64,000 nucleotides of DNA from a bacterium (GTDB lineage Bacteria > UBA8248): the NCBI GenBank assembly GCA_022825065.1, contig JAJDYR010000022.1, forward strand, positions 161,021-225,020. The letters run 5' to 3'. The notes under the pieces are model-generated. The model had not been told where the DNA came from. It ran no database searches and saw only the letters and a list, made by a program, of their open reading frames with translations. Below, piece by piece: positions 1-9,961 of the stretch. The translations under genes were made by a program, and so were the position numbers. Numbering within the stretch: position 1 is the first letter of the stretch; each line of letters begins with the position of its first letter.

Positions 1-878
1 TCAGGCGTCCGAACCCGGAAGCGAGGCGTGTGAAATATCCTCAGCGTGAGGCCATCGTTATCAGCCAGTCTTCTCCTGATCAACTCGTATGTCGCATCCC
101 GGACCCCGCCGCCGCCCAGTTCGAATACACTCGTCACGCCGGCACGGTTGAAGTCCGCCATCAGCTTTTTCAGGCCTGATATGGTTTTGTCGTCCGTAAT
201 TCCCGGCAGTTCACGCCGCCAGAACCGGAAAATAGCCCGGCGGCCATAAATGACGCCCGAGGGAGTGCCGGACTCGTTTCTGGCTATCCGCCAGCCTCTC
301 GGCGCTTCGAAATTCTCATCGATTCCCGCCTTCTCGAGGGCCAGGCTGTTCAGAATCATGAACCGGTAGGATTGCTGGATGAATACCGGATTGTCCGGGG
401 CGGCCCTGTCCAGTTCCGCCTTCGTGAACAATCCCGGCTTGTCGCGAAATTGCCCGGGGCTCCACCCGCCGATGATGAGGAGCCACTCCCCGCGTTTCAG
501 CGATTTCGCCTTGGCGGAAATGATGGACAGGGCTTTGCTGCGGGAGGTAACCCCGTCGATTCTCGCTTCGTGCTCCCACCGCAACGCATGGCGAATAAAG
601 TGCACGTGGTTGTCAATCAAGCCAGGAATAATCGTTTTTCCTTGTAGATCAATTACTTTCGTTTGAGAATCTATAAATTGCTTTATCCGGGAATCGTCTC
701 CCACAGACAGAATGCGTTCGCCCCGGACAGCCACGGCCCCTCGGGTGGAAAAACTCGCATCGACGGTTAAGACTTTCCCGTTCACCAGGGCGATATCTGC
801 AGTTTGGGCAAATGCAGGAAACGGGAGAGCCCCCAAAGCTACGAAAATGATTGCGAATACTCTGATTTTCAGAATCAT
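1..878 (-). CDS. Exported amidohydrolase, partial (3' end beyond window)
   Basis: This frame has no stop within the window, so the ORF track does not list it. Reading from an ATG at 878 (preceded by GAGGGGGACGC) gives a hydrophobic signal peptide ending near PAFAQTA. Next comes the N-terminal composite beta domain (ADIALVNGKVLTVD) and the metal-binding strand PGLIDNHVHF. These are hallmarks of the amidohydrolase superfamily, YtcJ-like branch, which hydrolyses C-N bonds using metal held by the HxH pair. About 292 codons are visible of an expected 550-600, so the remaining metal ligands lie outside the window. The gene is divergent from the bicupin gene across a 168-bp gap. Substrate is unknown; the protein is probably periplasmic. 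Confidence 0.85.
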   Translation of the reverse strand, partial: MILKIRVFAIIFVALGALPFPAFAQTADIALVNGKVLTVDASFSTRGAVAVRGERILSVGDDSRIKQFIDSQTKVIDLQGKTIIPGLIDNHVHFIRHALRWEHEARIDGVTSRSKALSIISAKAKSLKRGEWLLIIGGWSPGQFRDKPGLFTKAELDRAAPDNPVFIQQSYRFMILNSLALEKAGIDENFEAPRGWRIARNESGTPSGVIYGRRAIFRFWRRELPGITDDKTISGLKKLMADFNRAGVTSVFELGGGGVRDATYELIRRRLADNDGLTLRIFHTPRFRVRTP

Positions 879-1046
879 GCGTCCCCCTCGGATTCCAATA
901 ACCATTCTTTACAAATCATCAAAAAATCAAGGATGAAATACTCCTGTGATGGTGATAACATATTCACCCGAATCAACATTTACGGCAAATGCGGGCAAAT
1001 GCGTAGTTGGAGAGATGGTAATTCTCACTGCCGAGGAGAACCGAGA

Positions 1047-2048
1047 ATGAATACTTCCAATAATTCAAGCCAGCAAACCCTCAGGCCCAAAACGACCGTA
1101 GCGCCGGTTACCGTCATTCGCTTCGGTGAAATGATGCCCGATTGGGGCGAGTATCATGAATCACACGCCGAAGGGAACCACCGCGCGATTTACCGGTACA
1201 TCGGTGGTATTTCCGGTCAAAATCTTCGTTCCCCCCTCCCCGGCTGGGAGTTTACCTGCGGCATCGCCATGGCTCCTCCTCAAAACGGCGCACCGCTTCA
1301 TGATCATCCGGATGAAGAGATTTTCATGGTCTGGGAAGGTGAGTTCGAGATTTACTGGGAAGACTTTGAAACCAAAGCCCTTAAAAACGTCATCCTGGGC
1401 AAGTATGACCTGATCCGCGTGCCCTCGGGCATCATGCGCGGGTTCAGAAATGTCGGCAAAGATGACGGGTTCATTCATTTCATCCACGGCCAAGGCGACT
1501 ACCAGTACCCCGTCTATCCTGAAGCACTGCAAGAAGGGTTGCCCGATGACGCCAGGACGGAATCTTACGTCAAACAACCCGCCTATGATCCGGCCACCCA
1601 GCTAGTCCGTCATGAAGAATGTCCCCGCAACTGGAATGTTTACCACGAAGCCAAACTCCCCGAGGGAGTTCGTTCGCTCAGGCGCTATATCGGCGGCGTT
1701 TCCGGGGACAGGGAGGACGGACCACCGCCTTCTCTCTCCGAGGGAGAGATCGGATATGCGATGGTCGAATGCGGCAATGGCCGGGGCGCCCCGCTTCATG
1801 ACCACCCCTGTGAGGAGCTTTTTATCGCCCTGGAAGGCAGATGGGTCGTCTACTGGGCTGACGAGCGCGGAGAGAACCATCAAGCCGTTCTCGACCCATG
1901 GGATGCCTGCTGGGTGCCCACAGGTGTGCAGCGCGGATTCCGTAACGCCGATAGAACCGAGGGGAAAATCCACATCATCCAGGGACAAGGAGCAACCCCG
2001 GCTCCCAACTATACGAAGGATTATTCCGCCCTGAAAGAAAATGCATAG
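1047..2048 (+). CDS. Bicupin (two cupin domains)
   Basis: The product is 333 aa with two tandem cupin barrels. Each carries the metal-site motif GAPLHDHPxEE (around residues 88 and 245), followed by a conserved EGxxxxYW strand. Cupins bind a divalent metal through His/Glu and include dioxygenases, isomerases and storage proteins; the exact reaction cannot be read here. I chose ATG 1047 because GAGGAG lies 8 bases upstream. The longer ORF from 804 would run back through the divergent amidohydrolase's signal-peptide region and has no better start. The neighbouring amidohydrolase and Gfo/Idh dehydrogenase suggest a small catabolic locus. Confidence 0.8.
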   Translation: MNTSNNSSQQTLRPKTTVAPVTVIRFGEMMPDWGEYHESHAEGNHRAIYRYIGGISGQNLRSPLPGWEFTCGIAMAPPQNGAPLHDHPDEEIFMVWEGEFEIYWEDFETKALKNVILGKYDLIRVPSGIMRGFRNVGKDDGFIHFIHGQGDYQYPVYPEALQEGLPDDARTESYVKQPAYDPATQLVRHEECPRNWNVYHEAKLPEGVRSLRRYIGGVSGDREDGPPPSLSEGEIGYAMVECGNGRGAPLHDHPCEELFIALEGRWVVYWADERGENHQAVLDPWDACWVPTGVQRGFRNADRTEGKIHIIQGQGATPAPNYTKDYSALKENA

Positions 2049-2175
2049 CTCAAACCGCAGGCTCACGATTACGATCAAACGTGTATTTCGCGAGGATGCG
2101 AAACCGGAACCAAATCAAATAGTCAGGGGCAAATTGCCCTGACGGGGGATGCGCCCCGCTTGTATCGCTCCGCTT

Positions 2176-3264
2176 CTAATGCCCCTCCCCCAAGGGTAAT
2201 TGAACGGCCTCTCCCGTCTGGGAAGACAATTCCATCGCGATCGTCACCTCCAGGGTTTGGCGCGCATCCTCAGCCGTGGCGTGCGTTGTCGGTCTTCCAT
2301 TGATCACATGATCAAGCCAGCTTCTTGTTTCATCACCCAGCGGGCCCCAATAATCACCCGCTGCCCAGTCACCAGGGGTCGTGCTGCTCAAAAATGCCGT
2401 GTTGATGTGATGGTCCGGTATATATGTGTGCGGAATCCCCTTGTCGGTGTACAGCATCTCATCCTTGTGGTCTTCATCAAGCATCAAAACGCCGTCCGTA
2501 CCGTAAATCTCCATCCTCACACTCTGGCCCAGCGCCGGGTATTTCGCAGGCAGGGCATAAAAAACACCCAAATTCATCACAGCCCCGTTATCGAAAGTGA
2601 CGATAGACCAGGTGACATCGTTCGCCGAATACCCGTGTTCTTTATAGATTTTCCCGTTTCCCCGGGCGACAACTTCCACCGGTCGATGACCTTCCATGAA
2701 CCAGCAGGCCATATCCACCCAATACGTGAGCACGTCGAGCACAGGCGTTGCGTGGGGGGAGCGCTTCAGGATCTGGAGCCCCTGGGCGCGGGTGTTACAG
2801 GTTCGTCCCGTGCCTGCGAGAATCTCCCCGAGTCTCCCTTGAATAATTTGCTCTTTCGCCATCTGGTAGCGACGTTTGAATCGTTGGGCATAACCTACCC
2901 TGAGTTCAGTACCTGTCCTCTCGGCAACCGAGAGTATCCGGTCGGCATCCTCCAATGTCAGGGAGATCGGTTTTTCCACCAGCACAGGCTTGCCTAATTC
3001 CAGGGCATGGATGATGGAATCGGCGTGATCATGTTCGGGCGTGGATACGATGACCGTCGTCACTTCGGGGTGTTCAATCACTTCGTCATTTCTGCCGGTA
3101 GCGAGTTGGGCGCCTACCTGCTCCCCCAATTCTTTCGCCCGGCCCTGGTCGATGTCGGAAACCGCCAAAAATTCAAGAGACGGATGATGTGAAACCAAAT
3201 TCGCCCGCAGGGTTCCTATTCTGCCGGAACCAACAACACCTACTCCCAATGACTTTTTGTTCAT
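2176..3264 (-). CDS. Gfo/Idh/MocA family NAD(P)-dependent oxidoreductase
   Basis: The product is 362 aa, normal for the family. The N-terminal Rossmann fold begins with VGVVGSGRIG (GxGxxG, residues 8-17). The catalytic-lysine motif EKPI sits at residues 97-100 and is followed by LTLEDADRIL. The C-terminal alpha/beta substrate domain contains LDVLTYWVDMACWF. Members oxidise sugars, inositols or related polyols with NAD(P). The substrate is not identifiable. The gene lies after the pnp terminator on the same strand and is therefore probably a separate transcription unit. Confidence 0.85.
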   Translation of the reverse strand: MNKKSLGVGVVGSGRIGTLRANLVSHHPSLEFLAVSDIDQGRAKELGEQVGAQLATGRNDEVIEHPEVTTVIVSTPEHDHADSIIHALELGKPVLVEKPISLTLEDADRILSVAERTGTELRVGYAQRFKRRYQMAKEQIIQGRLGEILAGTGRTCNTRAQGLQILKRSPHATPVLDVLTYWVDMACWFMEGHRPVEVVARGNGKIYKEHGYSANDVTWSIVTFDNGAVMNLGVFYALPAKYPALGQSVRMEIYGTDGVLMLDEDHKDEMLYTDKGIPHTYIPDHHINTAFLSSTTPGDWAAGDYWGPLGDETRSWLDHVINGRPTTHATAEDARQTLEVTIAMELSSQTGEAVQLPLGEGH

Positions 3265-3353
3265 TTTGACCCTCTGGATATTCTTGAAGAGTAATCTCGT
3301 GACACAAGCTCACGAAGAAACACGCCGCTTCTCTTCAGCAATAGGAACAAATC

Positions 3354-3382
3354 AAAAAAAACCGGCCTCAAAGGAGACCGGT
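3354..3382 (-). terminator. Rho-independent terminator after pnp
   Basis: On the minus strand the sequence reads ACCGGTCTC-CTTT-GAGGCCGGT followed by seven T residues. The 9-bp stem has one G-U pair and a 4-nt loop. It lies 24 bp past the pnp stop and closes the rimP-to-pnp superoperon. Confidence 0.9.
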
Positions 3383-3405
3383 GCATACATCATCATTTGG
3401 TTTCA

Positions 3406-5541
3406 TCAGGTCACGGGCGCATAAAATTGCTTCCATTCTTCGGGCAACTCTTCTTCTGTCACATCTTTCATCGAGAGGCGAATTCTCCCATTTCCTTCCA
3501 CTTCGATGCATTTCACCAAAACCTTCTGGCCTTCTTTCAAGACATCACTCACTGAACCGATTCTCTTCTTGGCAATCATGCTGATATGGCAAAGGCCATC
3601 CGTTCCAGGGAATATTTCAACGAATGCTCCAAAATCCATGATCTTTCTGACTGTACCATAGTAAACCGTGCCCTTTTCGGGTTCCTGAGTCAGCTCACGA
3701 ATGATCTCAATGGCCCTAAGAGCTGCCGCCTCATCGGTGGAGGAAATGAAGATTGTTCCATCATCTTCAATATCTACATCCGCCCCCGTCTCCTCGACGA
3801 TTCCGCGAATCACCTTTCCGCCAGGCCCAATCACATCCCTCACACGATCTTTCGAGACCTGTATCGTCATAATCCTCGGCGCGTAGGGAGAAATCTCTTC
3901 GCTAGGCTGGGAAATCACTTTATCCATCTGCTCGAGCACGTGCATTCTCGCATCGTTGGCCTGCGCCAAAGCATCTCTCACGAGGCTCAATTGCAATCCT
4001 TTGATCTTGATATCCATTTGAAGAGCAGTAATGCCATGACGCGTACCACCGACCTTGAAGTCCATATCTCCCAGATGATCTTCCAATCCAAGGATATCCG
4101 TCAGTATTGCTGTTCTTCCTGTAGATTCTTCACTGATCAATCCCATGGCAATGCCGGCCACAGGAGATGTTATCGGTACGCCCGCGCTCATCAAGGCCAG
4201 GCTGGCGCCACAGATGCTCGCCATGGATGAACTGCCATTGCTCTCCGTGATGTCTGAAACTACCCGGATTGTATAGGGAAAATCTTCCTGCTCCGGCAAT
4301 ATCGCCTGCACTGCCCGAGATGCCAGCGCGCCGTGGCCGATTTCGCGGCGACCCGGGCCGCGGTTTGGTTTCGCTTCCCCAACGCTAAATCCGGGGAAAT
4401 TATAGTGCAGCAGAAAAGTCCTGTCGGCTTTCCCGTCCAGCGTGTCTATCAATTGGGCCTCGGAGGCAGTGCCAAGCGTCACCGTCACCAACGCCTGCGT
4501 CTCACCTCGCGTGAACAATGCGCTGCCATGGGGCCTGGCAAGGGGCGACATTCTAATGGTAATCGGCCGAACATCACGAAGCCCCCGACCATCCGAACGT
4601 TTTCCCTCATCTAAAATCAAACCCCGGAAAACTTCTTTTTCGATTTTGCCAAAATAATCCGAGACAACTCCCTTATCCACAGACTCTTCCTCGTCTGCGC
4701 AAAGGGTATCGACCGCAGCAGCTTTCGCCTCATCGATTGCGTTATATTGTCCCGCTTTGTCGTGAATCTCTGCAGCCGCTTGTAGTTTGGGAACTACAAT
4801 TTCACGTACCTTCCCCATTAGTTCCGCATCTTCTTCCTCAGGCTCGACTACACGTTTGGTTTTTCCGCATTCCGCCCGAAGTTCATCCTGCATAGCGCAC
4901 AACTCTTGAATCACAGAATGGCCTTGCTCAAACGCTTCCATGTAAACGTCTTCGGAAACTTCAAAGCTGCCGGCTTCCACCATGACTATCGCGTCCGAAG
5001 TTCCAGCCATCACACAATTCAGATCGCTGTCGATTTGCTGTTCGACCGTCGGATTGACAATAATTTCGCCGTCAATTCGCCCGACGCGAACAGCACCGAT
5101 AGGACCGGAGAATGGGATATCCGAAATGTGGAGAGCGGCGGAAGTTCCATTGATTGCCAAAATGTCGGAGTCATTCAACTTGTCGTAAGACATGACCATG
5201 ACCTGAATCATCGTCTCACAACGAAATTCCTTCGGGAAAAGAGGACGGATAGGCCTATCGATTAAACGACAAGTTAATGTTTCCCTCTCGCCAGGTTTTG
5301 CCTCGCGCCGGAAAAAATTGCCGGGAATAATTCCTGCGGCGTAGAAAAACTCTCGGTAATCAACTGTAAGGGGGAAAAAATCCACGCCCTCACGTGTAGA
5401 ATGCGAAGCGCAAGCCGTACACAGCACACTGGTCTCACCATAATGCATCATTACGGCGCCACCGGCTTGCTTGGCGATCTCACCTGTTTCAAAGGCAAGA
5501 GTATAACCATTGATGGATATGTCTTTTCGATACGGTGGCAT
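3406..5541 (-). CDS. pnp: Polyribonucleotide nucleotidyltransferase (PNPase)
   Basis: The product is 711 aa, the usual length. It has two RNase PH-like core domains (start around residues 5-210; second core near 310-540 with DITESNGSSSMASICG). A KH domain follows (RVRDVIGPGGKVIRGIVEET), then an S1 RNA-binding domain (GTVYYGTVRKIMDFGAFVE). It catalyses phosphorolytic 3'-5' degradation of RNA and is usually part of the degradosome. It lies directly downstream of rpsO with a 32-bp gap, the conserved bacterial arrangement. Confidence 0.98.
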   Translation of the reverse strand: MPPYRKDISINGYTLAFETGEIAKQAGGAVMMHYGETSVLCTACASHSTREGVDFFPLTVDYREFFYAAGIIPGNFFRREAKPGERETLTCRLIDRPIRPLFPKEFRCETMIQVMVMSYDKLNDSDILAINGTSAALHISDIPFSGPIGAVRVGRIDGEIIVNPTVEQQIDSDLNCVMAGTSDAIVMVEAGSFEVSEDVYMEAFEQGHSVIQELCAMQDELRAECGKTKRVVEPEEEDAELMGKVREIVVPKLQAAAEIHDKAGQYNAIDEAKAAAVDTLCADEEESVDKGVVSDYFGKIEKEVFRGLILDEGKRSDGRGLRDVRPITIRMSPLARPHGSALFTRGETQALVTVTLGTASEAQLIDTLDGKADRTFLLHYNFPGFSVGEAKPNRGPGRREIGHGALASRAVQAILPEQEDFPYTIRVVSDITESNGSSSMASICGASLALMSAGVPITSPVAGIAMGLISEESTGRTAILTDILGLEDHLGDMDFKVGGTRHGITALQMDIKIKGLQLSLVRDALAQANDARMHVLEQMDKVISQPSEEISPYAPRIMTIQVSKDRVRDVIGPGGKVIRGIVEETGADVDIEDDGTIFISSTDEAAALRAIEIIRELTQEPEKGTVYYGTVRKIMDFGAFVEIFPGTDGLCHISMIAKKRIGSVSDVLKEGQKVLVKCIEVEGNGRIRLSMKDVTEEELPEEWKQFYAPVT

Positions 5542-5573
5542 TAGATTACTTCCCTCTGGGGCAAGACCCGCAT

Positions 5574-5843
5574 CTAGCGACGCAGGCCCAGGTCCTGGAT
5601 TATCGTGCGGTAGCGGTTGATGTCTTTTTCTTTCAGATAATCAAGCAGGCGACGGCGCTGACCCACGAGTTTCAGTAGGCCTCTGCGGGAATGATGATCT
5701 TTCTTGTGGGTCTTGAAATGGTCTGTGAGGTAGGTAATACGTTCGGTCAGGATAGCTACCTGCACTTCCGGTGAACCAGTATCTGTGTCATGTGTGCGAA
5801 ATTTCTCGATAACTTCCGACTTTCGCTCCTTCGCTAGGGGCAT
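5574..5843 (-). CDS. rpsO: Small ribosomal subunit protein uS15
   Basis: The product is 89 aa starting [15 protein letters not shown], with the S15 signature [16 protein letters not shown] and the C-terminal [19 protein letters not shown]. It binds 16S rRNA in the central domain. The ORF track extends to a GTG at 5861. That extension contains the Shine-Dalgarno GGAGGA itself, so the ATG at 5843 is the real start and gives the canonical S15 length. Confidence 0.98.
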   Translation of the reverse strand: MPLAKERKSEVIEKFRTHDTDTGSPEVQVAILTERITYLTDHFKTHKKDHHSRRGLLKLVGQRRRLLDYLKEKDINRYRTIIQDLGLRR

Positions 5844-5917
5844 TTCTGTCACTTCCTCCACTGCTTATATGTTGCTCTTTTAAGTCTCATTAGCGCAACG
5901 TCATCAAAAACGCGCGG

Positions 5918-5946
5918 ATTCTATACGACTTTGCCATCAATGTAAA
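5918..5946 (-). promoter_or_regulatory. Sigma-70 type promoter upstream of rpsO-pnp
   Basis: The minus strand shows TTTACA, a 17-bp spacer, then TAGAAT, in the 127-bp gap between truB and rpsO. This would give rpsO-pnp its own transcription start, as in many bacteria. Assigned by consensus only. Confidence 0.55.
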
Positions 5947-5970
5947 TACAAAGCGTATTCTCTCGTAACT

Positions 5971-6900
5971 CTATGTGACAAATACTTTTTCAGGCGCCAC
6001 AAACCCTTGGTTGCGTTTTTGTTTCCTTTCATGGACCGTCTTCCCGACCGCCAATAACTCTCCCGGTCCATTCAGCATACGGACGCGGGTATCTACGGGC
6101 AAATCAACAACTTGTTGAACATCTTCAAACCTGACTACCGCACCATTCAATACCCGCACCTCCGCACTGGGATGCACATAGACGGCAGGCAAATGTGCAA
6201 GCGCCTGCGCCGGACTCATCAGAATGTCCTGAAGGCGTTTTTCCTGCAAGTGGCGATGAACATCCTGGATAGAAACGGAATCTGACAGCTCAAACGGACC
6301 CAAAGCAGTCCGCGTAAGGGCCTGCAAACATCCACCGGACCCTTGATTGGCGCCAATATCATGACAAATTGAACGAATATATGTTCCCCGAGAGCATGTG
6401 ACATCAAAGGTAAGTTGTGGGCCATCCATACCAATCGCCTTGATCCTAAATACTTCAATTTGGCGCTTTTCTCTTTCAACTTCCTTGCCAGAACGCGCTA
6501 ATTCATGCAGGCGCTTTCCATTGGCCTTCAATGCAGAATACATCGGAGGTACCTGCATTGTTTTTCCCAATATCCCACTTAAAAGCTCTTGCGCTCGAGA
6601 AAGTGAAATATCACCCGGCTCAGCTTCAGCCAGTAATTTCCCCGTAATGTCCTGCGTATCTGTCACTCGTCCAAACAACATGACAGCCCGATACGTTTTC
6701 TTGCACTCTAAAAAATATGAGAACAATTTTGTCGAATTACCAATACAAATCGGCAAAACTCCTTCGGCCATGGGGTCAAGCGTACCCGCATGCCCGACTT
6801 TTGGTTTTCCGGGAAGCAGCTTTCTCACTTCATCAACCATATCATGTGAGGTAGGACCGTGTTTTTTCTTCAGATTCAAAACACCCGAGAGTTCCAACAT
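5971..6900 (-). CDS. truB: tRNA pseudouridine(55) synthase
   Basis: The product is 309 aa from the internal ATG (MLELSGVLNLKKKHGPTSHD). The catalytic motif GHAGTLDPMAEGVLP places the nucleophilic Asp near residue 42; further family motifs are YRAVMLFGRVTDTQD and CSRGTYIRSICHD. It makes pseudouridine 55 in the T-loop of tRNAs. The ORF-track start at 7005 overlaps rbfA and lacks homology. Starting at 6900 leaves an 11-bp gap after rbfA and has AAAGGA upstream. Confidence 0.97.
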   Translation of the reverse strand: MLELSGVLNLKKKHGPTSHDMVDEVRKLLPGKPKVGHAGTLDPMAEGVLPICIGNSTKLFSYFLECKKTYRAVMLFGRVTDTQDITGKLLAEAEPGDISLSRAQELLSGILGKTMQVPPMYSALKANGKRLHELARSGKEVEREKRQIEVFRIKAIGMDGPQLTFDVTCSRGTYIRSICHDIGANQGSGGCLQALTRTALGPFELSDSVSIQDVHRHLQEKRLQDILMSPAQALAHLPAVYVHPSAEVRVLNGAVVRFEDVQQVVDLPVDTRVRMLNGPGELLAVGKTVHERKQKRNQGFVAPEKVFVT

Positions 6901-6911
6901 CTTGTCCTTTC

Positions 6912-7271
6912 TCAAAATGATCTCTTCGCACCGGATAACAAACGTTCGATTTCGTCGCTGAATGCCAAACTCCGGTCGGCAAAGAATTTCAGCCTGGGTG
7001 TACATTTCAATTCCAAGCGTTCGGCAAGTTTTCTCTGCAAGAATCCACTGGCTCGTTCAAGTCCCTCGAGACCCTCTTCCATCTCCTTGACATTCCCTTG
7101 ATTTTCACCGTAACGGCTAAAGTAGACCTTCGCAACTCTCAAATCCGGGGATATTTCGACTCGAGTGATCACAACATGCCGCACACGCGGGTCCTTCACA
7201 TCCCTCATCACCAAGTTAGCAAGTTCGGATTGTATGAGTTCCGAAACGCGCAGTATGCGAGCATTACCCAT
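6912..7271 (-). CDS. rbfA: Ribosome-binding factor A
   Basis: The product is 119 aa and matches RbfA throughout: RVSELIQSELANLVMRDVKDPRV near the N terminus and the KH-type core VVITRVEISPDLRVAKVYFS. It is a 30S maturation factor acting on the 16S 5' helix. It lies between ylxP and truB in the nusA-infB superoperon, the expected context. Confidence 0.97.
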   Translation of the reverse strand: MGNARILRVSELIQSELANLVMRDVKDPRVRHVVITRVEISPDLRVAKVYFSRYGENQGNVKEMEEGLEGLERASGFLQRKLAERLELKCTPRLKFFADRSLAFSDEIERLLSGAKRSF

Positions 7272-7295
7272 TTGTTGAATTGCTCTCCATAAATC

Positions 7296-7580
7296 TCAAA
7301 AAATCTCGATATCAAAATCCAGGACAATCACCAGCCCCGTTCCCTCAAGGAAATTCAGCACTTTTCTAAGTTGGCTATCTACAAGTCGACAGTCATTGCT
7401 CACCACGCAAACGCCGACGCGACATCTCTGCCACTTATCCTGGAAACCGACTTCAGCGACAGAAACATTAAAACGCTGACGCAGACGTGTTGTTATCGAT
7501 TGAACTATCTTGCGTTTTGCTTTGAGCGAGCGGCACTCGGGAATCTGAACATCGATATTCAAAAGGCCAACGAAAGGCAT
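7296..7580 (-). CDS. YlxP-like DUF503 protein
   Basis: The product is 94 aa with the DUF503 signature: MPFVGLLNIDVQIPECRSLKAKR, followed by VSVAEVGFQDKWQRCRVGV. The family almost always sits between infB and rbfA, as here. A role in ribosome assembly or tRNA/rRNA handling is suspected from context; the biochemical function is not established from the sequence. Confidence 0.9.
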   Translation of the reverse strand: MPFVGLLNIDVQIPECRSLKAKRKIVQSITTRLRQRFNVSVAEVGFQDKWQRCRVGVCVVSNDCRLVDSQLRKVLNFLEGTGLVIVLDFDIEIF

Positions 7581-7623
7581 GGATTGAAAATATCAAAAAA
7601 AGCGACACAAGGCACAAATCAAC

Positions 7624-9882
7624 TTAAAGCGTCCGAGATACTTCTTCTGTAATATATGGTTCTATGATATCGCCTTGCTTGATGTCGTTATAATTCTCAA
7701 TTCCGATTCCACACTCATAACCAGATTGGACCTCGTTCACATCATCTTTGAACCGCCTCAAAGATGAAATTTTACCCGTATAGATAACTACATTATCCCG
7801 GATGAGACGTACACTTGAATTTCTATTGATATTTCCGTCGATGACATAGCAACCCGCTATCGTCCCCACGTTGGGAACATGAAACAACTCCCGAATTTCC
7901 GCGTGCCCGCGTACTATTTCTCGCTGAACGGGCTCGAGTATTCCTTCAAGAGCCGACTTGATTTCATCGATAGCGTCATAGATGACGGAATATAATCGAA
8001 TATCTACTTTTTCATGTTTCGCGACTTCCCTAGCTCCTGGCGTCGGACGAACATTAAAGCCTACGATAACGGCAGCCGAGGCAGCTGCGAGCATCACATC
8101 GGTTTCAGTAATACCACCTACCGCACTATGTAAAACCTTAACTCCTACTTCCTCATTCCCTAACTTGCCCAAGGATTCTTTCAATGCCTCTATGCTTCCC
8201 TGCACATCTGCTTTCAAGATTAAACTCAACTCTTTTACCCGGCCTTCTTCTACACTTTCCATGAAACTTTCCAAAGAAACGCGCGCAGAAGCCATAAGCG
8301 CAGCCATTCGTTCACGTTGTTGGCGCCTGGCGCTTATCTCTCTTGTCATCTTCTCATCTTCTAAAACGGTAAATGTATCACCAGCCTCAGGAACACCGGC
8401 GAAACCTAAAATTTCTACCGGCGTAGAAGGGCCCACGAGCCTCAACTTGCGGCCTTGGTCGTCCAATAGTGCGCGAACTTTGCCACTCCATTTGCCAGCC
8501 ACGAAATTATCACTCACATTCAAAGTGCCTCGTTGAACCAAAACCGTAGCTACCGGTCCTCGCCCTCTATCCAACTTCGCTTCAACCACAACACCACTAG
8601 CGAGCCGGCTTGGGTTGGCCTTCAACTCCATGAGTTCAGCCTGCAAAATGGCAAGGTCCAAAAGCTCATCAATTCCGATATTCTCTTTTGCGGAAATTTC
8701 AGAATAAACCGTATCTCCACCCCAATCTTCCGGGATTAAGTCCAATGTTGAGAGTTGTTGTTTTACCCTGTCGGGATTTGCATCTGCTAAATCCATTTTA
8801 TTCATCGCCACCATAATCGGAACTCCAGCGGCCTTCGCATGATCGATCGCCTCTCGAGTCTGGGGCATGACACCTTCATTCGCCGCTACTACGATGATTA
8901 CCAAATCTGTCACTTGCGCCCCACGCGCCCTCATTGCTGTAAAGGCTTCATGCCCAGGGGTATCTAAAAATACAGCCGTCCCCTTGTCCGAAGTAACTCG
9001 ATAGGCACCTATATGTTGAGTGATCCCACCAGCTTCGCCTTCCATCACATTGGCTTTACGGATGGCATCGAGAAGCCTAGTTTTCCCATGATCAACATGA
9101 CCCATAATTGTTATGACAGGAGCCCTGGGCTGAAGATCTTCCTCCCTATCCTCTTCCTGAATCAGCAGATCTTCAATATTGTCTTTGGATATTTCAACTT
9201 CATAGCCGAAGGTTTCAGATATATTGGTAGCCGTGTTGTGATCTATCATTTGATTGATAGTTGTCATCTGGCCTTTTTTCATCAACTCCTTGATAACTTC
9301 CGTCGCCTTTACATTAATTTTCTCAGCGAGTTCTTTCACCGTTATCGTCTCTGCAATACGGACGCGCCCTCCATGACGGTGAGGAAGCTTCTCTTTGCTG
9401 ACCTCCCGAGCAATTTGGGGACTTGTTGGTGATGTGGCGTCTTTATCATCAGGTGCTGGAGTTGCTTTATCTAAGACCGTTTGTTTATCCGCACTAACCT
9501 TTTCTTTTTCCGCGATTGGCTGTTTGTCGACAACAGTATCTTCTGGTGCGATAGATGCCTGAACAGTTGCATCTTGAGTGGCAGGAGAAGCTGTTGATTC
9601 TTCTTTGGATTCTACATCTTCCAAGCCAGACGCACTCGCTTTTTCCGGCTTTTTAGCTTTTGTCTTGGTTGAAGTCTTTTTTTCCGTCTTGCTTACTGGA
9701 GCCACTTTCTCCTCTTGCAGTGCTTCTTGAGAAAAAAGCGCCATTACCAGTTCCGCTGTTTCATCATCCACAGTACTCATATGGCTTTTTACTACGATTC
9801 CTTCCCTGGCTAATTCCTCAACAAATGTCCTGCTGTCATATCCAAGATTTTTAGCCAGTTGATATACGCGTACGCTCGCCAT
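7624..9882 (-). CDS. infB: Translation initiation factor IF-2
   Basis: The product is 752 aa. The N terminus carries a short IF2_N domain ([21 protein letters not shown]), followed by a charged, low-complexity linker (about residues 60-170) and a second IF2_N-like segment. The GTPase domain shows [23 protein letters not shown] and MNKMD. Domains II, III and the fMet-tRNA-binding C-terminal domain follow. It delivers fMet-tRNA to the 30S initiation complex. The start ATG has GGAGG five bases upstream. Confidence 0.98.
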   Translation of the reverse strand: MASVRVYQLAKNLGYDSRTFVEELAREGIVVKSHMSTVDDETAELVMALFSQEALQEEKVAPVSKTEKKTSTKTKAKKPEKASASGLEDVESKEESTASPATQDATVQASIAPEDTVVDKQPIAEKEKVSADKQTVLDKATPAPDDKDATSPTSPQIAREVSKEKLPHRHGGRVRIAETITVKELAEKINVKATEVIKELMKKGQMTTINQMIDHNTATNISETFGYEVEISKDNIEDLLIQEEDREEDLQPRAPVITIMGHVDHGKTRLLDAIRKANVMEGEAGGITQHIGAYRVTSDKGTAVFLDTPGHEAFTAMRARGAQVTDLVIIVVAANEGVMPQTREAIDHAKAAGVPIMVAMNKMDLADANPDRVKQQLSTLDLIPEDWGGDTVYSEISAKENIGIDELLDLAILQAELMELKANPSRLASGVVVEAKLDRGRGPVATVLVQRGTLNVSDNFVAGKWSGKVRALLDDQGRKLRLVGPSTPVEILGFAGVPEAGDTFTVLEDEKMTREISARRQQRERMAALMASARVSLESFMESVEEGRVKELSLILKADVQGSIEALKESLGKLGNEEVGVKVLHSAVGGITETDVMLAAASAAVIVGFNVRPTPGAREVAKHEKVDIRLYSVIYDAIDEIKSALEGILEPVQREIVRGHAEIRELFHVPNVGTIAGCYVIDGNINRNSSVRLIRDNVVIYTGKISSLRRFKDDVNEVQSGYECGIGIENYNDIKQGDIIEPYITEEVSRTL

Positions 9883-9961
9883 AAAACCTCCGCTGCAGAT
9901 TATTCACATCCAATATCCAACGAAAAGCAAATCGAAGAAGAACCTCAAGCCATATCCTGCT